Assembly: GCF_006965445.1 (NCBI RefSeq)
Contig: NZ_CP041356.1
Location: 1,612,001 to 1,676,000, forward strand
Reading direction: 5' to 3'
DNA length: 64,000 bases
Source: Lactococcus protaetiae
GTDB taxonomy: Bacteria > Bacillota > Bacilli > Lactobacillales > Streptococcaceae
Made by a program: the position numbers and the translations under genes. This document shows, piece after piece, positions 19,840 through 28,852 of this stretch (its first letter is position 1; every line of letters starts with the position of its first letter). The notes beneath the pieces were generated by a model, which searched no databases, was not told where the DNA came from, and saw only the letters and a program-made list of their open reading frames with translations.

Positions 19840-19927
19840 ATATATTAATTTTTATAGTATAAAACGAATTATAAAAATGACAACGTTTCCACTTTAAAAT
19901 CGAAAGAATTGGTAAGACAAACATTTA

Positions 19928-19941
19928 GGAAAACGGTATCA
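19928..19941 (+). promoter_or_regulatory. cre-like box in a gene-less xylose leader copy
   Basis: GGAAAACGGTATCA matches the CcpA consensus (WGWAANCGNTNWCA type) except at the first base. The surrounding about 110 bp (19870-19970) resembles the leader of the MFS transporter gene at 32103-32220, including AACNTTTCCNNTTTAAAAT and TGCAAGNGAGA, but no plus-strand gene follows; the 3' end of the AraC regulator does. Confidence 0.5.
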
Positions 19942-19969
19942 TTGTTATTGTGCAAGGGAGAAATAAGAA

Positions 19970-20923
19970 TTAACGCTTAAAAACAAACCTTGTAAACCTC
20001 TCATCAAAATAATGCTGAAGTAAATCAAAACTTTCTTTATCACCATAACTTCGTTGATTATCAATTTCGTCTTGATTAAAAGACATCTCTACCAATGAAG
20101 GAGAGTTTAGGTTATTCGTTCGATAATCTCTTGGAGAAACACCGTAGCATTTAGAGAATGCATTATTCAATGTCCTGATGTCAGAAAAACCACAAATATA
20201 GGAAATTGTGAGCAGATTTTCATTCGTCGATGCAAGAAGAGTTCGTGCTTTTTCACAGCGTAAGTTATCCAAGTACTCTTTAAAAGTGATACCAAAATTA
20301 TTTTTAAAAAAGTGACTAAAATAAGTCCGAGAAAATCCTTCACGTGTTGCTAAATCATCTAGAGAAATCTTGCTGGTATAGTGTTCATGGATGTACGAAG
20401 AAATCCGCTGGATACGCTCTTGTAAGTCCATCAATTTATTTTGTTGGGCTGCACTGAGAATGTCGTAATTGCAGATTTCCATCAGCCCATCCAGAACCAA
20501 CGAGGTGTAACCATGCACGCGCAACGGAGAATGCGTCCCTTCTTCAAAATAACTCAGAGCTGCTTGAAGAATAAAATAAAGGACTTCAGGATTATTCTCC
20601 AAATCAAAGGGTCGGCTTTCAAAGTTTGTCCGATCCAACTGAGGAAAAATAATCTCAAGGATTGTTGTACTAAACTGCACGACCAAGACTTTCATCGCTT
20701 GTTCTGAGATAAACTCATGAATCTGGCAACTATTAAAAATAATGCCCTGCCCTGCTTGAATAGTAAATTCTTGTTCTTGAGTTCTAATTTTTCCTTTTCC
20801 CTCAAGGACAAACGATACTTCCATATCAAAGTGCAAATGGGGTTTACGATAAGCAATATCCACTAACAAAAAATTCAGATTGTTTATCTTTGAATGATAA
20901 ATATTCTCCAACTCATTTTTCAC
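19970..20923 (-). CDS. xylR: AraC-family regulator of the xylose genes
   Basis: A 317-residue transcription factor with an N-terminal cupin-like sugar-binding domain (HFDMEVSFVLEGKGKIRTQ, QIHEF) and a C-terminal double helix-turn-helix (residues about 185-285: ISLDDLATREGFSRTYFSHFFKNNFG and LTISYICGFSDIRTLNNAFSKCYGVSP). It is divergent from xylA with 98 bp between the starts, so it most likely activates the xyl genes in response to xylose, as the lactococcal XylR does. The start is fixed by CAGGAGG upstream on the minus strand. Intact. Confidence 0.88.
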   Translation of the reverse strand: MKNELENIYHSKINNLNFLLVDIAYRKPHLHFDMEVSFVLEGKGKIRTQEQEFTIQAGQGIIFNSCQIHEFISEQAMKVLVVQFSTTILEIIFPQLDRTNFESRPFDLENNPEVLYFILQAALSYFEEGTHSPLRVHGYTSLVLDGLMEICNYDILSAAQQNKLMDLQERIQRISSYIHEHYTSKISLDDLATREGFSRTYFSHFFKNNFGITFKEYLDNLRCEKARTLLASTNENLLTISYICGFSDIRTLNNAFSKCYGVSPRDYRTNNLNSPSLVEMSFNQDEIDNQRSYGDKESFDLLQHYFDERFTRFVFKR

Positions 20924-20959
20924 GTCTACAACCTCCTGTTAGTAATTGTAACATATTTT

Positions 20960-20973
20960 TGCAAGCGCTCGCA
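20960..20973 (+). promoter_or_regulatory. cre box between xylR and xylA
   Basis: TGCAAGCGCTCGCA, a near-perfect palindrome agreeing at 12 of 14 positions with the CcpA-binding consensus. Placed between the divergent starts, it should give glucose repression of the xylose genes. Confidence 0.75.
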
Positions 20974-21021
20974 GGAATTTAGAAATAATAAAAATACATC
21001 TTACTTAGGAGGAGCTATAAA

Positions 21022-22340
21022 ATGGCTTACTTTAACAACATCTCATCCATCCAATATGAAGGTACAAAAACAAAAAACATGTTTGCCTTTCGTCATTACA
21101 ATCCTGAAGAAGTGGTGCTAGGCAAGACAATGGCTGAACATCTTCACTTTGCATTGGCATTCTGGCACACAATTACGATGGATGGAACAGACCCATTTGG
21201 TGGAGCAACAATGGAGCGACCTTGGGATTTAGAAGGTGGAACAGAGCTTGAAATCGCTCACCGTCGCGTAGATGCATTCTTCGAAATTGCTGAAAAACTA
21301 GGAGTGAAATATTATTGTTTCCACGATATTGATATTGCACCAGCAGGTAGCTCTCTCAAAGAATTTTATGCAAACTTGGACGAAATCACTGACCACCTCC
21401 TTGAAAAACAAAAAGAAACAGGTATCAAACTCCTTTGGAACACAGCAAATATGTTCTCAAACCCACGTTATATGAACGGTGTTTCCACATCTAATCGTGC
21501 TGAAGTTTTTGCTTATGGAGCGGCTCAAGTTAAAAAAGGTCTTGAAATTTCTAAAAAACTTGGTGGTGAAAATTACGTCTTCTGGGCGGTCGTGAAGGTT
21601 ACGAATCACTTCTGAATACTGACATGGGTCTTGAAATGGACCATATGGCAAAATTCTTCCATATGGCAATTGACTATGCAAAATCAATCAATCATTTGCC
21701 AATCTTCTTGATTGAACCAAAACCAAAAGAACCAATGACTCACCAATACGACTTTGATGCTGCAACAGCAATGGCTTTCCTTCAAAAATATGATTTGGAT
21801 CCATACTTCAAACTCAACTTGGAAACAAACCACGCTTGGCTTGCTGGTCATACTTTCGAGCATGAATTAAATACAGCTCGTACTTTCAATGCACTTGGTT
21901 CCATTGATGCTAATCAAGGAAATTACTTACTTGGTTGGGATACTGATGAGTTCCCAACACTAGTTATTGACATTACGTTGGCTATGCACCAAATTCTCTT
22001 GAATGGTGGACTTGGCAAAGGGGGAATCAACTTTGATGCTAAAGTTCGTCGTACGTCATTCAAGGCTGAAGATTTGATTTTAGCGCATATAGCAGGTATG
22101 GATACTTATGCGCGTGCGCTTAAAGGAGCAGCAGCAATCATTGAAGATAAATTCTTATCAGATATTGTTGAACATCGCTATGAATCATATAAAACAACAG
22201 AAGTTGGTCGCTCAATTGAAGATGGTACAGCAACCTTTGAAAGTCTTGCAACCTACGCTCTTGAACATGGTGATGAAATTGAATTAGAATCTAATCATCT
22301 CGAACACATTAAATCAGTTTTGAATGACTATCTTGTTTAA
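21022..22340 (+). pseudogene. xylA: Xylose isomerase, single frame break
   Basis: Enzyme converting D-xylose to D-xylulose, with two divalent metals. Catalytic His in YYCFHDIDIAP (about residue 101), metal ligands in [15 protein letters not shown] (about 232) and the later [13 protein letters not shown] and [17 protein letters not shown]. The first 197 codons and the rest lie in different frames; adding one G to the GGG run at about 21581-21583 gives [19 protein letters not shown] and a normal 439-residue protein. An AGGAGG site precedes the ATG. The rest of the pathway is intact, so a sequencing undercall is the simplest reading. Confidence 0.93.
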
Positions 22341-22384
22341 GCAAATAAAATCAAAATAAAATGTTCATATAGGAGTGAATATTC

Positions 22385-23695
22385 ATGAAAACTTCAAAAA
22401 AAGTTATCTTAGGAACCATTGCGTTGGCTAGTGCAGGCTTGCTTGCAGCTTGTGGTTCATCAACGAGTGCTTCAAAATCATCTGCACCAAAGGCTGCAGA
22501 TAAAAACATTAATCTTTGGACTTTTGCAGATATGAAACCGCAAATCCAAGAATATGAAAAAGAGAATCCCAATGGTTTCAAAATAAAAGAGACAGTTATT
22601 CCCTATGCGGATTTCCAAACAAAACTAGACAAAGTTCTAGGTACAAATAAGGCACCTGATATGGTCGCTTTAGATGCAGGATTTGTGAGTAAATATGTAG
22701 ACTCAGGAATGCTTGCTAATCTCAAACCTTATGGTGTTAAGAGTGCTACAAAAGATAGTTTCTCATACACATTAGATATTGGTAAAGATAGCAAAGGTAA
22801 TCAAGTAGCTATTTCTTATCAAGCTGCTCCAGGAGCTGTTTACTATCGTGCATCATTATTGCAAAAATATTTGGGAATTGCACCAGATGACCAAAAAGCT
22901 GCTCAACAAGCTTTCTCAAGTTGGGAACAGGTAGAAAAAACAGCAGAGACGATTAAAGAAAAATCTGGAGGTAAAGCTTATCTCTTCTCATCTCTGCAAG
23001 ATATGTATATGCCAGCGATTGGTGGACGTACTGAAGGTTGGGTATCCAAAGATAATAAACTTCAAATTGACTCATCATTACTCACTAATCTTGATTTGAT
23101 GAAAACATTTGTTGACAAGGGATTAACACAAAATACTGTGGGGCAAAATTCTGACTGGTTTGCAGGAATGTCTTCTGATAACATTGTAGCGTATTCATTA
23201 CCATCATGGGGACTATTTTACTGGTTGAAAGACTATTCTAAAGGAACAGCAGGAGATTGGCGAGCAATTCAAGGACCTCAAGCTTACTCATGGGGTGGTA
23301 CTTGGTTTGGTGCCGTCAAAGGAACTAAAGATGAAGCGAATGCAGCAAAACTCGCAATTTACTGGTCAACGGATAAAAAATTCCAAACTTGGCAAGCATC
23401 TGCTAATACGGACTTTGTAGCAGATCAAAAAGTTGATGAAGCTGTTGCAAAAGACTATGATAATAATCCAGTTAAAGGAAGTCCAATTGGTACTCAAAAT
23501 CCATACTCATTATTCTCAGAAGCAGCTAAAAATATCAATGGTAAAATTATCACTAAATACGACCAAAATATCCAAAACCTTTGGATTAACGATGTGATTA
23601 ACCCATATGCTAATGGTAAAACAACTAAAGATAAAGCATTGGCAACTTTCAAAGCTGACGTGAAAAGTGCTTATCCTGAATTGACTACCGACTAA
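22385..23695 (+). CDS. Sugar ABC transporter substrate-binding lipoprotein
   Basis: A 436-residue extracellular solute-binding protein (family 1). Signal peptide of type II: basic start KTSKKVILG, hydrophobic ALASAGL, lipobox LLAACG with the lipidated Cys at about residue 23, then a Ser/Ala-rich linker. The mature part resembles maltodextrin/oligosaccharide binders. Located between xylA and two permease genes inside the xylose cluster, it probably binds xylose or xylo-oligosaccharides. No ATPase gene is present in the cluster; a shared MsmK-type ATPase elsewhere would be needed. Confidence 0.9.
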   Translation: MKTSKKVILGTIALASAGLLAACGSSTSASKSSAPKAADKNINLWTFADMKPQIQEYEKENPNGFKIKETVIPYADFQTKLDKVLGTNKAPDMVALDAGFVSKYVDSGMLANLKPYGVKSATKDSFSYTLDIGKDSKGNQVAISYQAAPGAVYYRASLLQKYLGIAPDDQKAAQQAFSSWEQVEKTAETIKEKSGGKAYLFSSLQDMYMPAIGGRTEGWVSKDNKLQIDSSLLTNLDLMKTFVDKGLTQNTVGQNSDWFAGMSSDNIVAYSLPSWGLFYWLKDYSKGTAGDWRAIQGPQAYSWGGTWFGAVKGTKDEANAAKLAIYWSTDKKFQTWQASANTDFVADQKVDEAVAKDYDNNPVKGSPIGTQNPYSLFSEAAKNINGKIITKYDQNIQNLWINDVINPYANGKTTKDKALATFKADVKSAYPELTTD

Positions 23696-23721
23696 ATTCA
23701 GTGGTTCAATTAGCAAATAAG

Positions 23722-23752
23722 AGAACCGAATAAACTTATTCGGTTCTTCTTT
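23722..23752 (+). terminator. Intra-operon hairpin between binding protein and permeases
   Basis: A perfect 12-bp stem (AGAACCGAATAA / TTATTCGGTTCT) with a 2-nt loop followed by TCTTTTA. It lies between the binding-protein gene and the first permease, where a partial terminator or 3' stabiliser commonly raises binding-protein levels over permease levels. Confidence 0.75.
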
Positions 23753-23765
23753 TATGGAGAATAAC

Positions 23766-24721
23766 ATGGAAAAACATAAAAAAAAATCAACGAAAAAGTT
23801 AAAGTTTGAAAAATATAATCGTTACGGTTATTATTTTCTCATTCCATTTTTCATTGGTTTTCTACTCTTTCAACTCTATCCAATTATTTATACTTTCAGA
23901 ATAGCTTTTACGAGTATGAATGGTTGGCAGACGTTATCAACAGCAACAAATGTAGGATTCGACAACTTTGTAACTTTGCTCACTAAGACACCATTATTTA
24001 TACAAAGTCTGCAAAATACATTACTTTTATGGCTGCTTAATTTTATACCACAAATACTGATGGCTTTGATTTTGGCAGCATGGTGGACAAATAGAAAACT
24101 AGCCCTGAAAGGCTCTAGTTTTTTCAAGACAGTTTTTTATCTCCCTAATATGATTATGGCGGCATCTGTCGCTGCTTTGTTCATGATTTTATTTTCATAT
24201 CCTCAGGGCCAGCAAATCAATTCTTGATGAATTTACATTTGATTAGTCATCCATTCAACTTCTTACAATCTGTCTGGGGGACACGAGGGATTACGATCTT
24301 CCTTCAGTTTTGGATGTGGTATGGACAAACTTCGATTGTATTCGTTGCAGCAATTTCATCTATTGACGAATCACTATTTGAGGCTGCACGTATTGATGGT
24401 GCATCTGATGGTCAAATCTATCGTCGTATCACGATGCCTTTAATGCGTCCAATCATCATGTACACTTTCGTAACATCATTTGTCGGAGGTTTGCAAGTCT
24501 TCGATATTCCGTATTTGTTAACACAGGGTTCAGGAGGACCTCTTAACTCGGTTTATACTTTGGCTATCTTTATCTATAATCAAGCCTTTCAATATCGTAA
24601 CTACGGCATTGCATCCGCAGCATCAATTATCTTACTAGTTATTGCTGCAATCGTATCCATTATTATGTTCCGATTCTTCCGGGAAAGAACTACAAATACT
24701 GCGATTGGAGGTAAAAAATGA
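23766..24721 (+). pseudogene. Sugar ABC transporter permease 1 (MalF/UgpA type), frame break
   Basis: Inner-membrane subunit of about 318 residues with six predicted segments. The EAA loop that docks the ATPase reads EAARIDGASDGQIYRRITMPLM. The frame breaks in the GGG of the run at about 24207-24209; adding one G restores SYPQGPANQFLMN. Start taken as the ATG at 23766 behind GGAG, not the upstream in-frame ATG at 23754. Ends with a 4-nt ATGA overlap with permease 2. Probable homopolymer error. Confidence 0.88.
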
Positions 24722-25578
24722 TGAATAAGATTAGTATGAGCAAAGCATTGAGGACAAGACGTATATTAATTTATATTGTATTTGCCATTTTGACGATAAT
24801 CAGTGTTCTACCATTAATTATGATGTTAATCAATTCAACACGCTCTGTTATCCAAATCAATACTGGTGTATCATTGATTCCGGGAAGCTCGTTGATTCAC
24901 AATATTGAAGTTTTATTCCAGTATGGATTTAATATGGCTCGAGGGGTAGGTAATTCCTTTTTTGTAGCAGCAGCTTCGACCATTATTTCAGTCTATTTTT
25001 CTGCAATGGCAGCATATGCGTTGGTAGCCTATGATTTTAAAGGAAAAAGATTGATTTATGGTGCGATTGTTGCTCTAATCATGATTCCAAGTCAAGTTTC
25101 AATGATTGGATTCTACGAATTCATGATTAAGTTAAACTTGTTGGATAATTTCTTACCCCTGATTTTACCAGGCTTAGCAGCACCAGCAACAGTATTTTTT
25201 CTTGTTGAATATATGTCAACCGTTTACAACAAAGATTATGCAGACTCAGCCCGTTTAGACGGAGCAGGAGAATTGAAGATATTCCACCGTGTCATGTTGC
25301 CAATGATGAAACCTGGCCTCGCCACAATGGCAATATTTGGCTTTGTCTTCTCGTGGAACAACTTCTTGATGCCATTGATTTTAATTTCAAAACAAAGCAT
25401 GTATACTTTGCCAATGATTGTTCAGACGATTACAGCAATGGGTGCAGGAGGACACACTGTAGAATGGGGAGCTATTTATGTCGGACTTTCTATCACAGTA
25501 GTGCCTATCATAGTTGTTTATCTCCTCTTATCAAGATTTATCGTTGGCGGCGGAAATGCTGGTGGCGTTAAAGGTTAA
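24718..25578 (+). CDS. Sugar ABC transporter permease 2 (MalG type)
   Basis: A 286-residue membrane subunit with six hydrophobic segments and an intact EAA-type loop, DSARLDGAGELKIFHRVMLPMMKPGL (about residue 180). It pairs with permease 1 to form the import channel for the sugar captured by the lipoprotein. The ATG overlaps the previous stop by 4 nt and has GGAGG at 24708-24712. No ATP-binding subunit follows. Confidence 0.92.
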   Translation: MMNKISMSKALRTRRILIYIVFAILTIISVLPLIMMLINSTRSVIQINTGVSLIPGSSLIHNIEVLFQYGFNMARGVGNSFFVAAASTIISVYFSAMAAYALVAYDFKGKRLIYGAIVALIMIPSQVSMIGFYEFMIKLNLLDNFLPLILPGLAAPATVFFLVEYMSTVYNKDYADSARLDGAGELKIFHRVMLPMMKPGLATMAIFGFVFSWNNFLMPLILISKQSMYTLPMIVQTITAMGAGGHTVEWGAIYVGLSITVVPIIVVYLLLSRFIVGGGNAGGVKG

Positions 25579-25600
25579 TGACAAAAGAAAGTATGAGCAG

Positions 25601-26220
25601 ATGACTAAAGAAATTGCCTTAACTTTTGATGATGGTCCTTGGGGCTTAACAACCCCAAGAGTACTAGATGAATTAATCGCTCAAAAAATTCCAGCAACAT
25701 TCATGATATGGGGCGAGCATGCTAATCAATATCCAGAACTTGTAAAACGAGCAGCAGCAGCCAAACTATTTTCTTTCGGTAATCATACCTTTTCCCACCG
25801 TTCTTTACTTGAAATTGATGAGAAAGAAATTAGGAAAGAACTGGAAAAGACAGATCATATTATCAGGGAACTAACTGGAGATTTTCCCAAGTTTATCCGC
25901 CCCCTTTTGGTGATATAGACTTCGACACATTAAAAATAGTCAATCGCCCTGTTATTTGTTGGTCTTTAGACACAGAGTCATGGCATCATCATGATGCCAA
26001 TCAGTGTTTAGAGCGCGCTACAAAAGCAGAAGATGGGGATATTCTTCTCATGCATGATTATCAGGAAGCGGAAGCAGAGGCCCTACCTAAAGTAATAGAT
26101 TACTTACAAAAAAACGACTTTGTTTTTAAAACGATTCCAGATTTATTGGGGCATCAACTCAAAGAAGAACCATACATCTACTACTCTAGGGATAAAAGAG
26201 ATAAAATTGGATTTAAATAA
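25601..26220 (+). pseudogene. Intracellular polysaccharide deacetylase (CE4), frame break
   Basis: NodB-homology deacetylase of about 206 residues. Motif 1 ALTFDDGPWG (catalytic and metal Asp), motif 2 GNHTFSH (two metal His), motif 3 around RPPFGDID and a late HDY are present. No signal peptide, so it acts inside the cell. The frame breaks in the C5 run at about 25901-25905; one extra C restores FIRPPFGDIDFDTL and reads to 26220. It lies between the sugar permeases and xylB, so a role in removing acetyl groups from imported acetylated xylo-oligosaccharides is likely (inference). No clear ribosome site precedes the ATG chosen. Confidence 0.82.
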
Positions 26221-26247
26221 AAAGTTATAGATTGAAAGGAAATAAAA

Positions 26248-27759
26248 ATGTCATACGTTTTAGGAATAGACCTTGGAACATCAAGTTTAAAAGGAATCCT
26301 CATGAGCCAAGAAGGCTCGGTAGTTACAACAAAAAGCGCCAATTATGATATCGACAATCCCAAGCAAGGTTTTTCTGAGCAAAAACCAGTTATTTGGGTA
26401 GAAGCGCTAGAAAAAGTTTTAACTGAAATATCGCAAGAAGTTTCAGATTTTGGTACAGCACTTTCAGGAATTAGTTTTTCAGGTCAGATGCATTCGTTAG
26501 TTGTATTAGATGAAAACAATACTCCTATTTATCCAGCTATTTTGTGGAATGACGTGAGAACAAGTAAGCAATGTCAAGAGATTATGAGTAAAATGGGTGA
26601 CAGATTACTTGAAATTACGGGTAATATCGCGCTTGAAGGCTTTACTTTACCTAAGATTTTATGGCTTCAGGAAAATGAACCAAAAGTTTGGGCACGTGTT
26701 AAAAAAATAATGTTGCCCAAAGATTATTTAGGTCTTTATTTGACAGGAAACATTCACACAGAATTTTCAGATGCGGCAGGGACTTTACTTTTAGACATTG
26801 AAAAACATGAGTGGTCCAAAGAAATAGCAGATACTTTTAATATTTCAATGGAAGTTTTACCAGAATTAGTTGAGTCTGTAGGACAGATTGGCACAGTGAC
26901 CACTGGAATCAAGGATAAATTTGGCATTCAAAATGAAGTGAAAGTTTTTGCTGGTGGAGCAGATAATGCAGCAGCAGCTCTCGGTGTTGGATTGATTGAC
27001 GAAGAAATTGGATTGATCTCAATGGGAACATCAGGAGTTGTTTCTAGTTTTGAATCCAAGTTTACTAATTATGATGGTAAACTTCACTTCTTTAATCACA
27101 CTGTACCTCAGGCTTATTATTCTATGGGTGTTACTTTAGCAGCAGGTAATTCGTTGAATTGGTACAAAGAAACCTTTGGACAGGGTAAAGGTTTTTCAGA
27201 ATTACTTTCTGATGTGAACACTGTACCTGTAGGGTCTAGTGGACTTTTATTTACACCTTATATTGTAGGAGAACGTACACCACATTTTGATTCTAAAATC
27301 CGCGGTAGTTTTATAGGAATTTCAGCAACACATGAACAAAGACATTTTTCACGTGCAGTCCTAGAAGGCATTCAATTTTCTTTACGAGATTCAAAAGATA
27401 TAATGGAATCAGCAAAAGGAAAAACATTCAAATACTTGATTTCTGTAGGTGGAGGGGCACAAAATCCAGATATTATGCAAATGCAAGCAGATATTTTTAA
27501 TACAGAAATGATTCGCTTGACCGTTGAGCAAGGACCAGGACTCGGCGCTTGTATGATTGCTGCTTTTGGTTGCGGTTTCTATCCAACACTTGAAGAAGTA
27601 ACGAAAGCTTTTGTTCACTATCAGCTAGAGACCTTTAAACCAATTGCTAAAAATGTTGCCGAATATGAAAAAATTTACCAAATCTGGAAACAAGTTTATT
27701 CAGCAACAAAAAATTTATCTCATCAATTAGTAGACTTTAATGATGGGAACTTAAAATGA
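26248..27759 (+). CDS. xylB: Xylulokinase
   Basis: A 503-residue FGGY sugar kinase phosphorylating D-xylulose to xylulose-5-phosphate. N-terminal phosphate loop GIDLGTSSLKGILM, substrate motif SGQMHSLVVLD, catalytic Asp in FAGGADNAAAALGVG (about residue 235), and C-terminal SVGGGAQNPDIMQMQADIF with the ATP adenine site. Full length, with AAAGGAAAT before the ATG. Its stop overlaps the xylM start (ATGA). Confidence 0.96.
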   Translation: MSYVLGIDLGTSSLKGILMSQEGSVVTTKSANYDIDNPKQGFSEQKPVIWVEALEKVLTEISQEVSDFGTALSGISFSGQMHSLVVLDENNTPIYPAILWNDVRTSKQCQEIMSKMGDRLLEITGNIALEGFTLPKILWLQENEPKVWARVKKIMLPKDYLGLYLTGNIHTEFSDAAGTLLLDIEKHEWSKEIADTFNISMEVLPELVESVGQIGTVTTGIKDKFGIQNEVKVFAGGADNAAAALGVGLIDEEIGLISMGTSGVVSSFESKFTNYDGKLHFFNHTVPQAYYSMGVTLAAGNSLNWYKETFGQGKGFSELLSDVNTVPVGSSGLLFTPYIVGERTPHFDSKIRGSFIGISATHEQRHFSRAVLEGIQFSLRDSKDIMESAKGKTFKYLISVGGGAQNPDIMQMQADIFNTEMIRLTVEQGPGLGACMIAAFGCGFYPTLEEVTKAFVHYQLETFKPIAKNVAEYEKIYQIWKQVYSATKNLSHQLVDFNDGNLK

Positions 27760-28775
27760 TTATGATAAGTGATATTTCTGAAAAGGAGCTCCCGCTTTTA
27801 ACAGGTAAGAGCATCCATGAAATTACTCTTTCAAATGGGCATCTAACCATTGTCATCCATGACTTTGGAGCGCGTATCCATCAGATTTTTGCGCCCGATA
27901 AGTATGGAACGTTTGAAAATATTCTCCTTTCTAAAGACAATTCCGAAACATATATACATGATGGAGGATATTATGGAGTAATTTGTGGACCAGTAGCTGG
28001 TAGGATTGCGGGAGCTAGTTATGGTGAGATTAAATTAGATGCAAATGAAGGAAAAAATACGCTTCATTCTGGCAGCAAAGGATGGGAAAGACAATTTTGG
28101 GATTATGAGGTATTCAAAGAGAAAGAAAAAATAGGAATTAAACTAACTCTGAAGGATGAACAATCAGGCTTTCCAGGAAATATTTCTGTAAGTGTCATAT
28201 ATGAGCTTGAAGGATCATGTCTAACTGTAAAAATGACAGGAATATCAGAAAAAGACACAGTTTTCAATCCAGCTTTTCACCCATATTTTAACCTTACAGC
28301 TGACAAAGAGAGTACTTTGGAACATATTTTACAAACCACAACGACAAAAGTAGTTGAAGTGGATGAAGAAAATATTCCAACGGGAAATCTAGTTCCTGTG
28401 GGAGATACGGTTTATGATTTGAGAAAACCAGTATCTATCAGGAGTATTTTAGAAAAAAATCCTCAAGGTTTTGATCACTGCTTCGTATTTCCAGAACAAG
28501 ATACGAAAAAAGCTCTAAATCTTTTCGAGAAAAAATCAGGAAGAAGGTTAACCTGTATAACGGATCGTCAGGCAGTGGTCATTTATACAGCCACCAATCC
28601 TGAACAAGAGTCAACAATATCGGGAAAGAAGATGACACCTAATCGAGGGCTTGCTATTGAATTTCAAGAATTACCTGACATAGTGCATCATCCTGAATGG
28701 GGAACGATAGAACTTAGAGCAGGTGAAGAAAAGACCTTCATTTCAACTTATACATTTTCTGTTGAATCAGAGTGA
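27756..28775 (+). CDS. xylM: Aldose 1-epimerase (mutarotase)
   Basis: A 339-residue galactose-mutarotase-like protein interconverting alpha and beta anomers of aldoses, here presumably xylose. Motif GVICGPVAGRIAGASY near residue 70, catalytic His in NPAFHPYFNL (about 172), the substrate Asp in FDHCFVFP (about 240) and catalytic Glu in AIEFQELPD (about 305) are all visible. Translationally coupled to xylB. Confidence 0.92.
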   Translation: MIMISDISEKELPLLTGKSIHEITLSNGHLTIVIHDFGARIHQIFAPDKYGTFENILLSKDNSETYIHDGGYYGVICGPVAGRIAGASYGEIKLDANEGKNTLHSGSKGWERQFWDYEVFKEKEKIGIKLTLKDEQSGFPGNISVSVIYELEGSCLTVKMTGISEKDTVFNPAFHPYFNLTADKESTLEHILQTTTTKVVEVDEENIPTGNLVPVGDTVYDLRKPVSIRSILEKNPQGFDHCFVFPEQDTKKALNLFEKKSGRRLTCITDRQAVVIYTATNPEQESTISGKKMTPNRGLAIEFQELPDIVHHPEWGTIELRAGEEKTFISTYTFSVESE

Positions 28776-28852
28776 CTATCAAGAGTGTAAAAGAAATAAT
28801 ATAAAGATATGATTATCATTGCTTTTCATGTTTATTAAGGAGAATTTTTAGA

